Shown: positions 11,148-21,477 of the stretch, in pieces | Numbering within the stretch: position 1 is the first letter of the stretch | Layout of the letters: every line of letters begins with the position of its first letter | Assembly (NCBI GenBank): GCA_022925895.1 | Contig: JAKSYS010000462.1 | Coordinates: forward strand, 1 to 50,706 | DNA from: Fragilaria crotonensis | Taxonomy: Eukaryota; Bacillariophyta; Fragilariophyceae; Fragilariales; Fragilariaceae | Reading direction: 5' to 3' | Length of the DNA stretch: 50,706 bases | The notes under the pieces: model-generated | Seen by the model: the letters and a program-made list of their open reading frames with translations, nothing else | What the model was told of the DNA's origin: nothing | Databases searched by the model: none | Program-made: the position numbers and the translations under genes

Positions 11148-13285
11148 CTAGCTACTCCACCACGAAGGCTTCCCCTTATCTATCGGCGGACTGTCATGAC
11201 ATGGTATGATACTGGGTTTGTCTCGGTAATGGCACGACACGAGCGGTTCGACATGACAACACAGGCTACTCATGTCTCCAGGAGGACTGCCATTGCTCAC
11301 AAGAAAAATATCTTCCGCGTTCTTTTGAATGCACTTATCATCCAAGTACCATTCTCCTATTTGTCGGAAGTACAACAGTTTGTTGTCCTTGTTTAATGTC
11401 CAGGACATGTGGAAAATATATGGATGAAGCTCACCCCTGAAGAGGGCTCGCATATATTTCCCAGTCTTTTGATTGAATTGATACCCACCTGCAGGGAATA
11501 TTACGAAGATTTGGTATGAGCGTCGAACTGGGTCATCGCATTTACAGAAAATCACATTGCGGGAGTGCGCACAGCCAAAGGAATCAGCAGCGAATATCAC
11601 ACAAAGTACGCACCTGGAAACTCCTCCAGATCTCGAGACAACACTTTTGCCTTCAATCTGTACAGAGATGCGTGTTCTGAAAGGATGGCGACTAACGCTT
11701 GTTGATGAGAATCTGTCTTGATGACCAAATCACCAGCCATGAGAATGGACGTTAAAAAGAATTGGGTTCGATCATTGTGTCGCACATAGTAAAAGCCAGA
11801 GTTTGCAGAATATGGAGCGTATCGTGTCGAATGCGCCCCATCGTCTTGGAAGAATATATCAACGTCTGGCATTTGGTTAAAATACGCAAGAGGATCTTTG
11901 TACCAAATAATGTCAACATCTTGGAATAGAAAATCGAAGCCCAGCATGCTGATCATTTGAACACAGAACACCTTGGCCAACATCATAGCCACGAATCGTC
12001 GATCTCCGTATTGACGTGCGGCTTCCGAAGGCATGTTTGCGAAATTCTGTGATTATACGCAGTTATTGGATTGTTAGGAAACAAATGGAGACACACATTA
12101 ACAGATCCATTCTCGTCTCAGCCTGACCGGTAACGATCTTCATACTCACAATCTCATCAAAAAAGGCAGTCAAGCCCATGCCTTCCGCCAGAGCCTTGGT
12201 TTCCAAATCTGTGGCAAACACCAGCACATGTGAATAGTCCAAACCTCTCTTCTTGGCCGCGCAAACAAAATTCATGAGCAACTCTGATTGTCCCATATTG
12301 CATACCATGACAATCAATTGTTTGTCTGCTGTCGCAACTTTTTCTACCAAGGGCCTGAGCTTGTCCAACACTTCATCAATTGAGTTAATGTAGGGCGCCA
12401 ACATTGTCCAAAACAGTCGAGTATCAGTGGGTTCGGGAGGTAGGAACTTTTGCCTGCCATTGGATTGGTACCCCCGAGACACGTGTTTCAGCGTTTCCTT
12501 GTTATTCATGGGACCGCCATGGCCATCGACTCGCATCCATTTTTGAATATGAAAGGATTCGTACTGTGGAACCATTGCTATGCATTGTTTGCGCCGAGAG
12601 TGATCTGTCAAGATAATGTGCATTTCGTCACAATTGCGTGTGGCTTCGTGAACGTCCATCAGAGGGATTGGAGTGTTGAGAGAGGATACTTCCTTGTTGA
12701 ATCTGAGAGGAAGCGCCCGCGTGCTACTATACAGCATTAACACATCTTCGTCTCCAGGTTTGGATTGATCGAGCGGAACACCCATTTCGAAATGATTAGC
12801 GAAATCATTCTTGTTTATGCGGCTCATGCCGGTGGCATACCTCGCGACTGTCGGAGGGAATCTAGGTTCACCAGTTACAGGCGATTTGAGTTTGAGAGCT
12901 GGATTATTGTGCGAATCGTGTGGTATTGTGTTAGCGTGTGGAGTACTTGAAAATGACATGAAAGAATGACAAGTGTCAGGTAGATCAGGTACGAAGGAGG
13001 GAGTCGTTTGCTCCCGATCGCACGGACCGCCGAGTCCACACGGTCAACGTTGTCCACCATCCAACGACATGAAAAGAATAACAGCCACGCACCTTCCTCC
13101 ACTCGACTAGCCACCATTGCGTGAATCGCTGCTGTAGACGAGCATGGTTGTTCACCTCCAATCGAAGCCTGCAGCGAAAAAAGTGTTCCAGCGAAGAAGG
13201 ATGCGCAGCTAACGATAACCAAGATTAGTATATTTGGTGCTGCGCCACTCTGGGACGTTTTGCGGTTGTTGCGGGGTCGCAACAT
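11148..13285 (-). CDS. Putative glycosyltransferase (PF03407-like), divergent copy C, four exons
   Basis: Same family as copies A and B but strongly diverged. Proposed exons are 13285-13093, 12898-12150, 12046-11614 and 11488-11148, giving about 571 aa. Donors are GTGCGT, GTGAGT and GTGCGT, and all junctions keep frame. The first acceptor is uncertain: CCAG before 12898 makes PRF align with SRF of copy A, but GACAG before 12847 also keeps frame. The 5' open frame reaches 13312 only through a TTG, so I take the ATG at 13285. Features are a basic N-terminus, a signal-anchor helix (ILILVIVSCASFFAGTLF), MCNMGQSELLMNFVC, the metal-binding motif in FQDVDIIWYKDP (DVD instead of DAD), SANSGFYYVR and PYIFHMSW. 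The last intron (11489-11613) is absent from A and B, where the region is continuous. Probably an active Golgi enzyme; substrate unknown. Confidence 0.82.
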
Positions 13286-13967
13286 GCCGTTTCTGTTTTG
13301 CTTTCTTTCCAATGCGGATGCTGCGACTCCTGCAGGAAGCGGTTTGCGTCATTGTGTGACTGCAGGGCAGATATTCGAGCGACGCATGTCCTTCAATGAC
13401 TTCCACTACAAGTATGGGGGTTTACGCGGAATCGGGAGTCGACTTGACTCCTCTAGTACTTGTACTCCAGTGCTGTACTCCGTATTGATAATTACTCCGT
13501 ACAGTTCAAACAGGTATTTCCAGAAATCCCTTTACAATCACAGATATGTACATGCTCATGTATGCATATACGAGGGGCACGAACATCTATTATATTCGAA
13601 GAACTCGTAATCCTCATCTGCATATCATACTGTACTCCGTAGTCAAGTATTACAACATATTGGAATACTACAGTACGGAGTACTTGTACCTCTGAAACCC
13701 AGCAACGGTAAAACGAAGAGCCTAGAAAGTCTTCAAAGGTTTATCGTAAACATACATAAATATATATGAATATCTGTCTTCTTGGGTACTGGAGTTGGCA
13801 CTCCGGAGTCCGGACTCCGGACTTGTCGCTGGTCGCTGTCTACAATCTACTGGAGTACAACAGTCCTAGTACCGTAGTTGCGCAATCCAATCAATGCCAC
13901 CGATTCCGATCCCATGGCAAGGACTGTCTCGTGAGTGTTGTCGGTTGTCGGTGTGTTGTCACTGCTG
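13286..13967. other. Intergenic, divergent promoters
   Basis: This spacer separates the 5' ends of glycosyltransferase C (reverse) and the HD-domain gene (forward), so it should hold both promoters. From 13440 to 13690 it is rich in repeated ACTCCGTA, GGAGTAC and AGTACTTGTAC words. At 13797-13822 there is a run of ACTCCGGA repeats (CACTCCGGAGTCCGGACTCCGG). No further assignment can be made. Confidence 0.45.
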
Positions 13968-14813
13968 ATGATTTCGATCGTCGTACAACTATTTCCTCTG
14001 CTCCTCGCCATATCCTCTGCCTGGACGAACAACATGTCGTCCACTGCTACCGGTACAAAAACATCAGATTATGTCACATTCATTTCCGCCATTTGTGGCA
14101 AACTCAAGGATATCAAACGCACTGGATGGGTCCGCAGCGGCATCCCGTTCCCAGAGTCTGATGCGGATCACATGCACCGTTGTGCCATGTGTGCCATGAT
14201 TCTTTTTCAAGACTTTGATCATGATGATCATGACTATCATCCGTCCAAAGTCGACAAGAATAAATTGTTGAAAATGGCCCTGACACATGATTTGTGTGAA
14301 TCGTTGGCGGGGGACATTACACCACATTGCAATACCGAACTCCTCAAGACTAAGGAAGCCAAGGAACAGGCTGCCATGGAAGAAATTCGACAGCTTGTTG
14401 GCGATCCGCTAGGAAAGGAATTATTTGATTTGTGGCGTGAGTACGAGGATCAACAGAGCGTGGAGGCTATTTACTGCAAAGACATTGACAAGTTTGAAAT
14501 GGTCGTACAAGCATTCGAGTACGAAGAGAAGCACTTGCAACCACGAAACACAGAGGCTGTGGATCATGATGTATCGGTCGATGTCAGTGCGGAAACCATA
14601 GCAACACCAATGACGACGAATGTTGGTGGCGGTGCCCTTGAGGAACCGCTGCGGGGATTCTTTGCCTCCACAAACGCCTCAATAAAGACACCATTGTTTC
14701 GAAGGATGGATCGGGAAGTGCGTGATCGGAGAGAGATCCTTTTAAATGGACGAGGCTGGGACGTCATGGAGGACGAACGACAACGCGCTCCAGAAGAAGT
14801 TGACGAGGTATAA
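13968..14813 (+). CDS. HD-domain phosphohydrolase, HDDC2/YfbR-like 5'-deoxynucleotidase
   Basis: A metal-dependent HD-domain protein similar to HDDC2/YfbR, enzymes that dephosphorylate deoxyribonucleoside 5'-monophosphates. Motifs in order are LKDIKRTGWVRSGI, the first metal His in ESDADHMHR (H68), the HD doublet in ALTHDLCE (H107-D108) followed by GDITP, and the distal Asp in CKDIDKFEMVVQAFEYE (about D172-D174). The spacing fits the family. I start at the ATG at 13968 (281 aa). It gives a hydrophobic leader (MISIVVQLFPLLLAISSAW) that could be a signal peptide for the secretory pathway or plastid, although no clear plastid ASAF-type motif follows. The next ATG, at 14034, would give a cytosolic 259-aa form. 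A tail of about 80 residues beyond the HD core shows no known domain. Function is inferred from the family. Confidence 0.85.
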   Translation: MISIVVQLFPLLLAISSAWTNNMSSTATGTKTSDYVTFISAICGKLKDIKRTGWVRSGIPFPESDADHMHRCAMCAMILFQDFDHDDHDYHPSKVDKNKLLKMALTHDLCESLAGDITPHCNTELLKTKEAKEQAAMEEIRQLVGDPLGKELFDLWREYEDQQSVEAIYCKDIDKFEMVVQAFEYEEKHLQPRNTEAVDHDVSVDVSAETIATPMTTNVGGGALEEPLRGFFASTNASIKTPLFRRMDREVRDRREILLNGRGWDVMEDERQRAPEEVDEV

Positions 14814-15242
14814 GGTGTTCCGTCAAACTTCCGTGTTGGACTATCAGATAGCTGTTAAAGCATGACGATACCGAGAACTTGGTTGATATTGTTAGTACGT
14901 GCCATGCTCACTTGACCCCTGTCCACTTTATGGACAGAGAAAACATGATGTGATGCATTCAAGTTCGACGTCCATTTGTTTTACACACGGCGCACCAGGA
15001 AGACGTACTGTTGTATCATACTAATATGCATACTGTCATTTCCTTTTTGTACGACTATCGTCGCACAGCCAAATCTTTGAAAAAGGAGCGCAGGACACTG
15101 GAAATAGATATCGGACACACAGACACAAAAATGAGATTGGTTTGCAGCTTGATGAGACGAGTCGTACAATTCCATCTCTCACAACTTTGGAAAAAGTACA
15201 TCATTCAGGCAGTGATTGCTTTGGTAGCAACAAAGACTGAAG
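14814..15242. other. Spacer containing the presumed CDKA promoter and 5' UTR
   Basis: An open stretch of 177 codons (15011-15544) crosses this region, the short first CDKA exon and its intron. It has no recognisable domain and is judged accidental. No other gene is seen. Confidence 0.4.
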
Positions 15243-16514
15243 ATGGAACGGTGAGTTCAAGAGTGCATCGTTCCGTCCTTGCAAGGCGTGCTGATTGCGG
15301 AGTTGCACTTTGTCAAGCATTCAAGTCTCATGTTGGAGACGACATCATCGTGGTCCTGGGATGCGGTTTTGTCGTGGGGTTAATTTATTTTATTCATGTC
15401 TGTATATGTTTTGATTGGTGTCACATTTTAAATAGGCGGGTATTTTTGAATATAAACGACGGTTTCTGTGAAAACCTACAGGCACCTTGGATATGGCGTT
15501 ACCGTTGCCAAAATTTCAGCAACATCGAAGTCAGGGCAACTTGATGTGCTTAGCAACAGCGGGAATGTGATCCATTGACAATGAACGCACTTATCATTTG
15601 TTTTTCTAACACGGCGAACCAACAGTTATCAGAAGATTGAAAAGCCTGGGTCGAATCTCGGTGAGGGGACCTATGGTGTCGTATACAAAGCGCGAGATCG
15701 GCAGACCGATGAAATTGTGGCATTGAAGCGCATCCGACTGGAGGTGGAGGACGAAGGCATTCCATCAACAGCCCTTCGCGAGATCAGCTTGTTGCGGGAA
15801 TTGACTCACGAAAACGTTGTCGAGCTAAAGGATTGTGTTCAATCAGAGGGGAAGCTATACCTGGTCTTTGAGTTCCTTGACAAGGATTTGAAGAAATACA
15901 TGGAGTCTTGCTCTGGTCTTTTGTCGCCACTTCTGGTTAAATCTTACCTTTTTCAGTGTTGCCGAGGACTAGCTTTTTGCCATGCTCGCGGGGTTATGCA
16001 CCGTGATCTTAAGCCTCAGAATCTGCTTGTCTCTAGAGATGGGCGTTTGAAGTTGGCTGATTTCGGCCTTGCCAGGGCCTTTTGTCCACCGATCCGCCCA
16101 CTGACTCACGAAGTCGTGACCTTGTGGTATCGCCCTCCAGAAATTCTTCTTGGATCTCAAACTTACGCCCCTCCTGTTGATGTGTGGGCGATTGGTGCCA
16201 TTTTCGCTGAGATGGTTACGAAACGTCCCCTATTCCCCGGCGATTCCGAAATTGACCAGCTCTACAAGATCTTCCGTCAACTCGGAACCCCAAGTGAAAA
16301 CGTTTGGGCTGGGGTTACCAAGCTTCAAGACTGGAACGCAGCATTTCCAAAGTGGGTCAAGTCTCCGTACGCCAAGACCATAACGGACAATTTGGATAAC
16401 GCGGGTCTCGATTTGCTTGAACGCCTGTTGGCGTACGATCCGAAGGATCGCATCACTGCCAAGGATGCCTTGAACCACCCATACTTTGATGACCTTGACA
16501 AGGAGAATATCTAA
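15243..16514 (+). CDS. CDKA: Cyclin-dependent kinase, CDKA family, PSTALRE type
   Basis: A Ser/Thr kinase of the cell-cycle CDK1/CDKA family. Coding exon 1 is just 8 nt (15243-15250, ATGGAACG) followed by donor GTGAGT. The intron is 15251-15625 (acceptor CCAACAG) and exon 2 is 15626-16514. The join gives MERYQKIEK, the expected N-terminus, and 298 aa. Seen in order: glycine loop GEGTYGVV with the inhibitory Thr-Tyr pair, the VALK lysine, the cyclin-binding helix PSTALRE (variant of PSTAIRE), [18 protein letters not shown]-loop [17 protein letters not shown] (family APE changed to PPE), and [13 protein letters not shown] four-residue insertion ([13 protein letters not shown] instead of EK-x-GEGTYG) precedes the glycine loop. 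A PSTALRE CDKA is known from diatoms alongside a PSTAIRE one, from memory of the diatom literature. All catalytic residues are present, so it should be active when cyclin-bound. Confidence 0.92.
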
Positions 16515-17642
16515 GTTAATCGCATCAGCATCCACACGCCTCGTTAAGTCGATTCGTGGCGAGCATGCGCCCCTTTGAGTGGTTTTAGCGGCCCACTGGT
16601 TTGGAAATCTAGAATATCTATGATGTAACACTCCTCAATATTCTCTCTCCTCTAGAAATGTAGGAAAGAAATTGTGATGGAGCGGATCGTATTCCTCGAA
16701 TCAGTCAATAGAAAAGGCAAGAGATGGACAAAATGCTGCCGGACTTTGGTCAGGGAGACATGTCCCAACTCTGAATCTGATCAATCTTGGCATTGAGACA
16801 AATCACACTCCGGGTAAACTGGACTCGGAAGAGATGACTTCTATTTTGAGATGAAATATTATTGCAATGAACGACATTGGTGAAAAAAATTCCTGTCACA
16901 GGAGCTTTGGCAAGAAAGCGCAGGGAGTTGGACAAACACCGCCTCATTTTTCCTGAACACCTGATGATCCTCCATATTTTTGTTACCATCTTGATAACAT
17001 GACAACATGACAACATCAAAACCCACTAACTTATTCGCGGATGCGTCGGGAGTCAGGACGTCGTATAACGTATTCTTACCTGCAAGTCGGCCAACGTCAA
17101 GAACATTAACAGTCCCGAGTGACCCAGGGGGTCTGACGTCTGACGTGTTGCAAGTTGCAAAAGGATTGAGTCCTATGGGAAATTTTTCTGATCGGTGTCT
17201 GAATATCAATCCTAATTTAAGTGATCAGCCGTCTGAGGCACCATGACTTTGCCAGCTCAGATGCCAGAGATGGTGCACGGTTGTAACACGCATAGGGCCA
17301 GTTCGTTTGATACTCTTCACGCAGATATGCATACAATAAATATGGCAGCCGTTTTGGAAGGTTCGTAGTTTCTGCAGAGTACACGTGTAAGGTCATTACG
17401 ACAGGCCATGTGACCCTTCTGGACAATTCACAGAGGAGCAACTCATGACCAAGGTCCTAAGTACACGGTAGTTGGTATTGTATTGCATGACACACACAAA
17501 GTCAGTCATTCCGTTTCCGGATGTTTCCTACAGAAAACTCCCGTACTCCAGTATAGTTCGAAATTGCATTTCTAGTCTACTATCTCGATTATTGTGACCT
17601 CTACTGGATGATCGGACGGTCTCAGTTTGTAAACATGAAACG
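16515..17642. other. Intergenic; the right part is the duplicated promoter region of the ATPase gene
   Basis: No gene is recognised from 16515 to about 17177. From about 17178 to 17642 the sequence is clearly similar to 30998-31462, upstream of the second ATPase gene; for example, GATCAGCC..CTG.GGCA.CATGACTTTGCCA is shared. The duplicated block therefore includes promoter and 5' UTR. In this copy an out-of-frame ATG at 17608 opens a short upstream ORF; the matching position in the second copy is in frame with the protein. Confidence 0.6.
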
Positions 17643-20600
17643 ATGAATGACCGATTCCTTTCGAAAACTCGACGCACTCCGGTCGTTGTTGTTATTAGGA
17701 AGGACAGCCGATACAACAGACGACTTGTCTTGGGCAACGCTTCATCGATGACTCCTTTCCCTGCTGAAGATTGGTCTCCCCTGGATGTAATCCAAGAATG
17801 CGGTCACGACGAACACCGTATCGATCTTAGCCAAGTTAATTTGTACGGTCGATCAAGAGAAGTGAAAATGCTGCGTAGCTGCTTTCATAGAGCCTGTCGC
17901 GGCAGATCAGAACTTATCATCATCAAGGGACAACCAGGTGCTGGGAAGACAAGACTTGTTGAAGGTGCTTTGCGGCAATACGTTGCGGAACTTGAAGTGA
18001 ATAGAGGCTTCTTTGTGAGAGGAAAGTGCGAACGTTTCCAAAATGAACCATTTGCTGCGATAGTCTCAGCGGTTACTGATCTGGTTGATCTTATTCTAGA
18101 ATCCGAAGAGGTTGAACAAACGACGAACGATTTCAATGAGGCCTTTTCAGACGTGGAAATCAAGGAACTCGTTCAATTGATTCCAAAGCTTGCAGCAATG
18201 GCTCGACAGGTACCAGAAATGAGGATTCACAAGAACCCAACCTGGAGCGACGACTGCTCTCAAAGCGGATATGCACCCTTCATTTTTCTTTTCCGATCGT
18301 TGATAAAGTTTCTCGTGACATCGACACGACCCGTTGTTCTTTTCTTGGACGACATTCACTTTATCGATTCTGATTCGCTGAATCTTTTGAATTCTCTCGT
18401 GACCGACGAATCGTCTAAACATTTACTCCTTGTCTGCTCCACGGGAGACCTCACCGCTCCATTGAATTTTTGTAACGATGCACTACTACGAGTTTCGGAG
18501 CTCATCGTCGGTGATCTGACTTTGCCTCATGTCGCAGAGCTATTTTCCGATTTCTTTCAAGTGGAGGATGCAACTCCGCTGATGGAGTTGGTAATGAGCA
18601 AGACCTCAGCCAACATTCTCCACATCATCCAATTCCTTGAATTGATTCGGTTGCAGGGGTTCCTAAAACATGGGGAAGATGGGTGGATCTATGACTTGAA
18701 TGATATTCAAGAAAACGCGATATCTTTTGGAAGTCTCGACGACCTTTTGGATTACAAGATTCGACGACTTGACGGAGGTGTTATGCCCGTCATGAAGGTC
18801 GCATCCTTTCTGGGACCGCGGTTTCGTTTTGATACGCTGGTACATGTGTGTAGAGCACGGAACTATCAGTCCTGGCATGAAACTGCACGAAGTGTTAACG
18901 AAGCGTTGCAAACTGCCATGCGCCATGGCTATGTGGAACTACGTGAGGGTTTGTATTCGTTCGTCCATGAAAGTTTTCAGCTATGTTGGTACAATATGAT
19001 GAAGGAAGAACGCCCTCCTGCTTCGACGCACTTGCAGATTGGAATGGCGATTCACTCTCAGATGCTGATCGATCAAGACTCCTCGTTGCTCTTTTCTGCG
19101 GCAGACAATGTTTGGCGAGGTCAATCGAACGCTCACAGCCGTGCAACTGCTAAGCAAGCCTTGCGTTTGTTGCACGAAGCGTCCCAGTGCGCAGTTAGTC
19201 GGGGCATGTTCCATCAAGCAAAGTCGTTTGCTATGGCGGCTGTGCGTTTGTTGGAAGAGGATGTGGACCATTGGACGAATCAATACCGCATTTCTGTCGA
19301 TGTGTATTGCAACATGGTCAATGTCGAAGAGATGATTGGCAACTTTGAGAATGCTTACCGTGCAGCTAACGAAATCCTCGCGCACAGTGAGTGCTTCGAT
19401 GACTCCATCAGGGCGCGTCTCTTGCTAATACGATGCTTGGGAAGCGGTGGAAAGTACGAGGAAGCTAAAAGGCACGGTTTCGAAGCGTTGCGCGATCTCG
19501 GTGAACCGATACACCAGTCCAACGTATTGATTCATATCGCTCGCGAAGTTGCTAACATCACGAGAGCTCTGAGGAATAAGACGGACGACGACTTGCTCTC
19601 TGTACCATTGATGAAATGTACCACGAAGATAGCCGCCATGCGGATCTTGAGCTCTCTCGTTTCGGTTACGTACCTTAGTATCAAGTGCAAATCAGATCGG
19701 TTACGTTTCTGCGAGCTGGGTCTTCGAATGATGTCATTGTCACTCAATTATGGGGCTTGCGAAGATTCGTGCGTCGGCCTCGCATGCTATGGGGTCTTGC
19801 TATCTAGCAGGGGTGATCATGACGGTGCTCTCCGCTACGGAAGACTTGCATTGAGGCTGGTCAACAGGTTCGGCGCGAAACACGTGGAACCGTATGTTGT
19901 GTTCATCGCGCATGCGTTTTTACTTCACTACGAACAACCGCTTCTAGAGTGTCGTGGCGCGTTAAGGCTACAAACTTACCCTAAGACACTTGGGTTGGGC
20001 GACCTTGATACAGCATTTCATCAAGCAAGTTTGCTAGTTGTGGCTGCGGTTTTATCCGATGCTACGTTGTCATGCGTCGAGAAAGAAGTTGCACAGTACT
20101 GCAAGCTGATGAAACACTTTCGCAGAGATGCGGCCTTTAAACAATCTGTTTGTTCCTGGCAAAGAACGCAGAATTTGATGGGCCTTGTTGAGGACCCAGT
20201 CGTCCTGACAGGCGCAATAATGAACGAAGAAACAACTGTCTCACAGCTGAAAAGGGATAGTCACGGCACAGCTCTCGCAGCGCTCTACGCATCGAAACTC
20301 GGGCTAGCGCTTTTGTTCGAATCCTGGACTACTGTTGCCACTCTCATCCCGAATGTTGAGAAGAGTATCAGAAGTGTGAAGGGGCACATGTCACAATACA
20401 GCTGTTACTTCTATTTGGCGGCATCAAGTTGCGCTCTGTATCGCGTGACGCGCCATCGGAACCATCGACGATCGGCATCCCGAGCAACGAAGCAGCTGCG
20501 AAAATGGAAAGATGACGGCGTCGCAGTGTGTGCTTCCATGCTGATGTTCATCGAGGCTGAATGGGCTCTCACCGGTGGCTTGGATACGACGTGTATTCTT

Positions 20601-20912
20601 TTCTTGTCGGCTGCAGAACGATTCGCGTCATTGAAATGTTACGTGAATATCCAAGCCATGGCCTACGAACGAATAGGGTCCTACTACCTTTTGAAGGGCG
20701 ACCAGCAAACTTCAACGCAGTTCTATGCGAAAGCTTTGTCGAAATACGAAGATTGGCAGGCGATGGCCAAAACACCAGCTCTACGATTGCGTTTGTCTCT
20801 GAACAACTGTAAGAGGATTTCCAAGAGACCGGATCTCAAGACGGAGGGAAGTACCATCTCATTTTCGTGTGAAGGCGTGACTTTTCAGAGCGTTGAGCCT
20901 TTTCGTTCGTGA
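17643..20912 (+). CDS. AAA/STAND-type ATPase with helical (TPR-like) C-terminus, copy 1
   Basis: A 1,089-aa protein in one exon. After a variable 60 residues comes the family entry motif LYGRSREVKML, then Walker A GQPGAGKTR (96-104) and Walker B VVLFLDD (231-237) with IHFID, matching the AAA_16/STAND fold found in large signalling ATPases of diatoms and bacteria. Residues from about 440 to the end are helical repeats that look like degenerate TPRs (for example FENAYRAANEILAHSE). I see no attached kinase, cyclase or DNA-binding domain, so its output is unknown; it may be a regulatory scaffold. The ATG at 17643 matches the one conserved in copy 2. One extra base near 20873 relative to copy 2 moves the stop and adds about 11 residues. 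Long stretches are nucleotide-identical to copy 2, while others differ at many residues. Confidence 0.88.
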   Translation: MNDRFLSKTRRTPVVVVIRKDSRYNRRLVLGNASSMTPFPAEDWSPLDVIQECGHDEHRIDLSQVNLYGRSREVKMLRSCFHRACRGRSELIIIKGQPGAGKTRLVEGALRQYVAELEVNRGFFVRGKCERFQNEPFAAIVSAVTDLVDLILESEEVEQTTNDFNEAFSDVEIKELVQLIPKLAAMARQVPEMRIHKNPTWSDDCSQSGYAPFIFLFRSLIKFLVTSTRPVVLFLDDIHFIDSDSLNLLNSLVTDESSKHLLLVCSTGDLTAPLNFCNDALLRVSELIVGDLTLPHVAELFSDFFQVEDATPLMELVMSKTSANILHIIQFLELIRLQGFLKHGEDGWIYDLNDIQENAISFGSLDDLLDYKIRRLDGGVMPVMKVASFLGPRFRFDTLVHVCRARNYQSWHETARSVNEALQTAMRHGYVELREGLYSFVHESFQLCWYNMMKEERPPASTHLQIGMAIHSQMLIDQDSSLLFSAADNVWRGQSNAHSRATAKQALRLLHEASQCAVSRGMFHQAKSFAMAAVRLLEEDVDHWTNQYRISVDVYCNMVNVEEMIGNFENAYRAANEILAHSECFDDSIRARLLLIRCLGSGGKYEEAKRHGFEALRDLGEPIHQSNVLIHIAREVANITRALRNKTDDDLLSVPLMKCTTKIAAMRILSSLVSVTYLSIKCKSDRLRFCELGLRMMSLSLNYGACEDSCVGLACYGVLLSSRGDHDGALRYGRLALRLVNRFGAKHVEPYVVFIAHAFLLHYEQPLLECRGALRLQTYPKTLGLGDLDTAFHQASLLVVAAVLSDATLSCVEKEVAQYCKLMKHFRRDAAFKQSVCSWQRTQNLMGLVEDPVVLTGAIMNEETTVSQLKRDSHGTALAALYASKLGLALLFESWTTVATLIPNVEKSIRSVKGHMSQYSCYFYLAASSCALYRVTRHRNHRRSASRATKQLRKWKDDGVAVCASMLMFIEAEWALTGGLDTTCILFLSAAERFASLKCYVNIQAMAYERIGSYYLLKGDQQTSTQFYAKALSKYEDWQAMAKTPALRLRLSLNNCKRISKRPDLKTEGSTISFSCEGVTFQSVEPFRS

Positions 20913-21185
20913 TCCGCATTGTGAATCGGGTTCTACATTAGTAGTGAAACGGCTATAGGTCTGCAATTGATGCATTTAGTGCGAAAGCTACTGTGGGGAT
21001 TTCGCTCTGCTTCTCAATTAGTATTGGTGCCATGGAAACCGACTATATTTGAGTATGTGGCGGAAGACAAAAACAACAGTAACCGGCTGAACAAACTGTA
21101 TGAAGCTTCCGCATGTCGTGATCAGCACGGGGCGGTGGTGTGGTAAATTATATTCGTGTGAGCCGGTGACTGATGTACTCGTTTA

Positions 21186-21477
21186 TTGTCTCGTCGCGAT
21201 CCACTCAATGTTGATGATTTGCTGCTTTCGTCGTCCGCCGTGGAGGAAGGCTCCGCATTGCCTGGCAGCTCTGTTGATGAACTCGAAGTTCAATCGATTA
21301 CCATTTTGGCCGTCAGTTCATCTCGACAGAACTTTGCCGACCCCTCCCGTAGAGTGTGTGCCGCCTTGGCGTGTGCAAGGTCATCTCCAATATCATACCA
21401 TGTATCATCGGCCTCTTTCTTCAAGAATCGTCCATGTTGATCCCTAATCTTCTTGGCAAGTAATCTTGCAACATGTG
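21186..21477 (-). pseudogene. Truncated DUF6824 gene copy, 3' part only
   Basis: The reverse strand matches the 3' end of the intact DUF6824 gene at 35048-35335: HVAR..KKIRDQHGRFLKKEADDTWY, AKAAHTLREG and the Ser-rich tail are all readable. A TGA replaces the CGA codon after KMVID (near 21291), the original stop is lost (ACATGA became ACATTGA), and everything upstream of HVAR is missing because copia-like sequence begins at about 21478. It is therefore a dead remnant. It shows that the duplication originally carried both genes. Confidence 0.87.

Larger units (their letters stand above)
17178..21477. repeat. Segmental duplication, first copy (partner 30998-35335)
   Basis: Similarity to 30998-35335 runs through upstream flank, whole ATPase gene, 3' spacer and the 3' end of the convergent DUF6824 gene. 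It stops abruptly at about 21477, after GCAACATGTGC, where copia-like sequence begins. The two copies lie about 13.8 kb apart in the same orientation. Confidence 0.88.

Noticed and set aside
12063-12959. Separate 298-aa gene starting MSFSSTPHAN
   Set aside because: It is exon 2 of glycosyltransferase C with intron sequence at both ends; the leading part is not conserved in A or B, and the splice signals fit.
15011-15544. 177-codon ORF upstream of and overlapping the CDKA first exon and intron
   Set aside because: No recognisable domain, atypical composition, and it overlaps the well-supported ATGGAACG exon and GTGAGT donor of CDKA.
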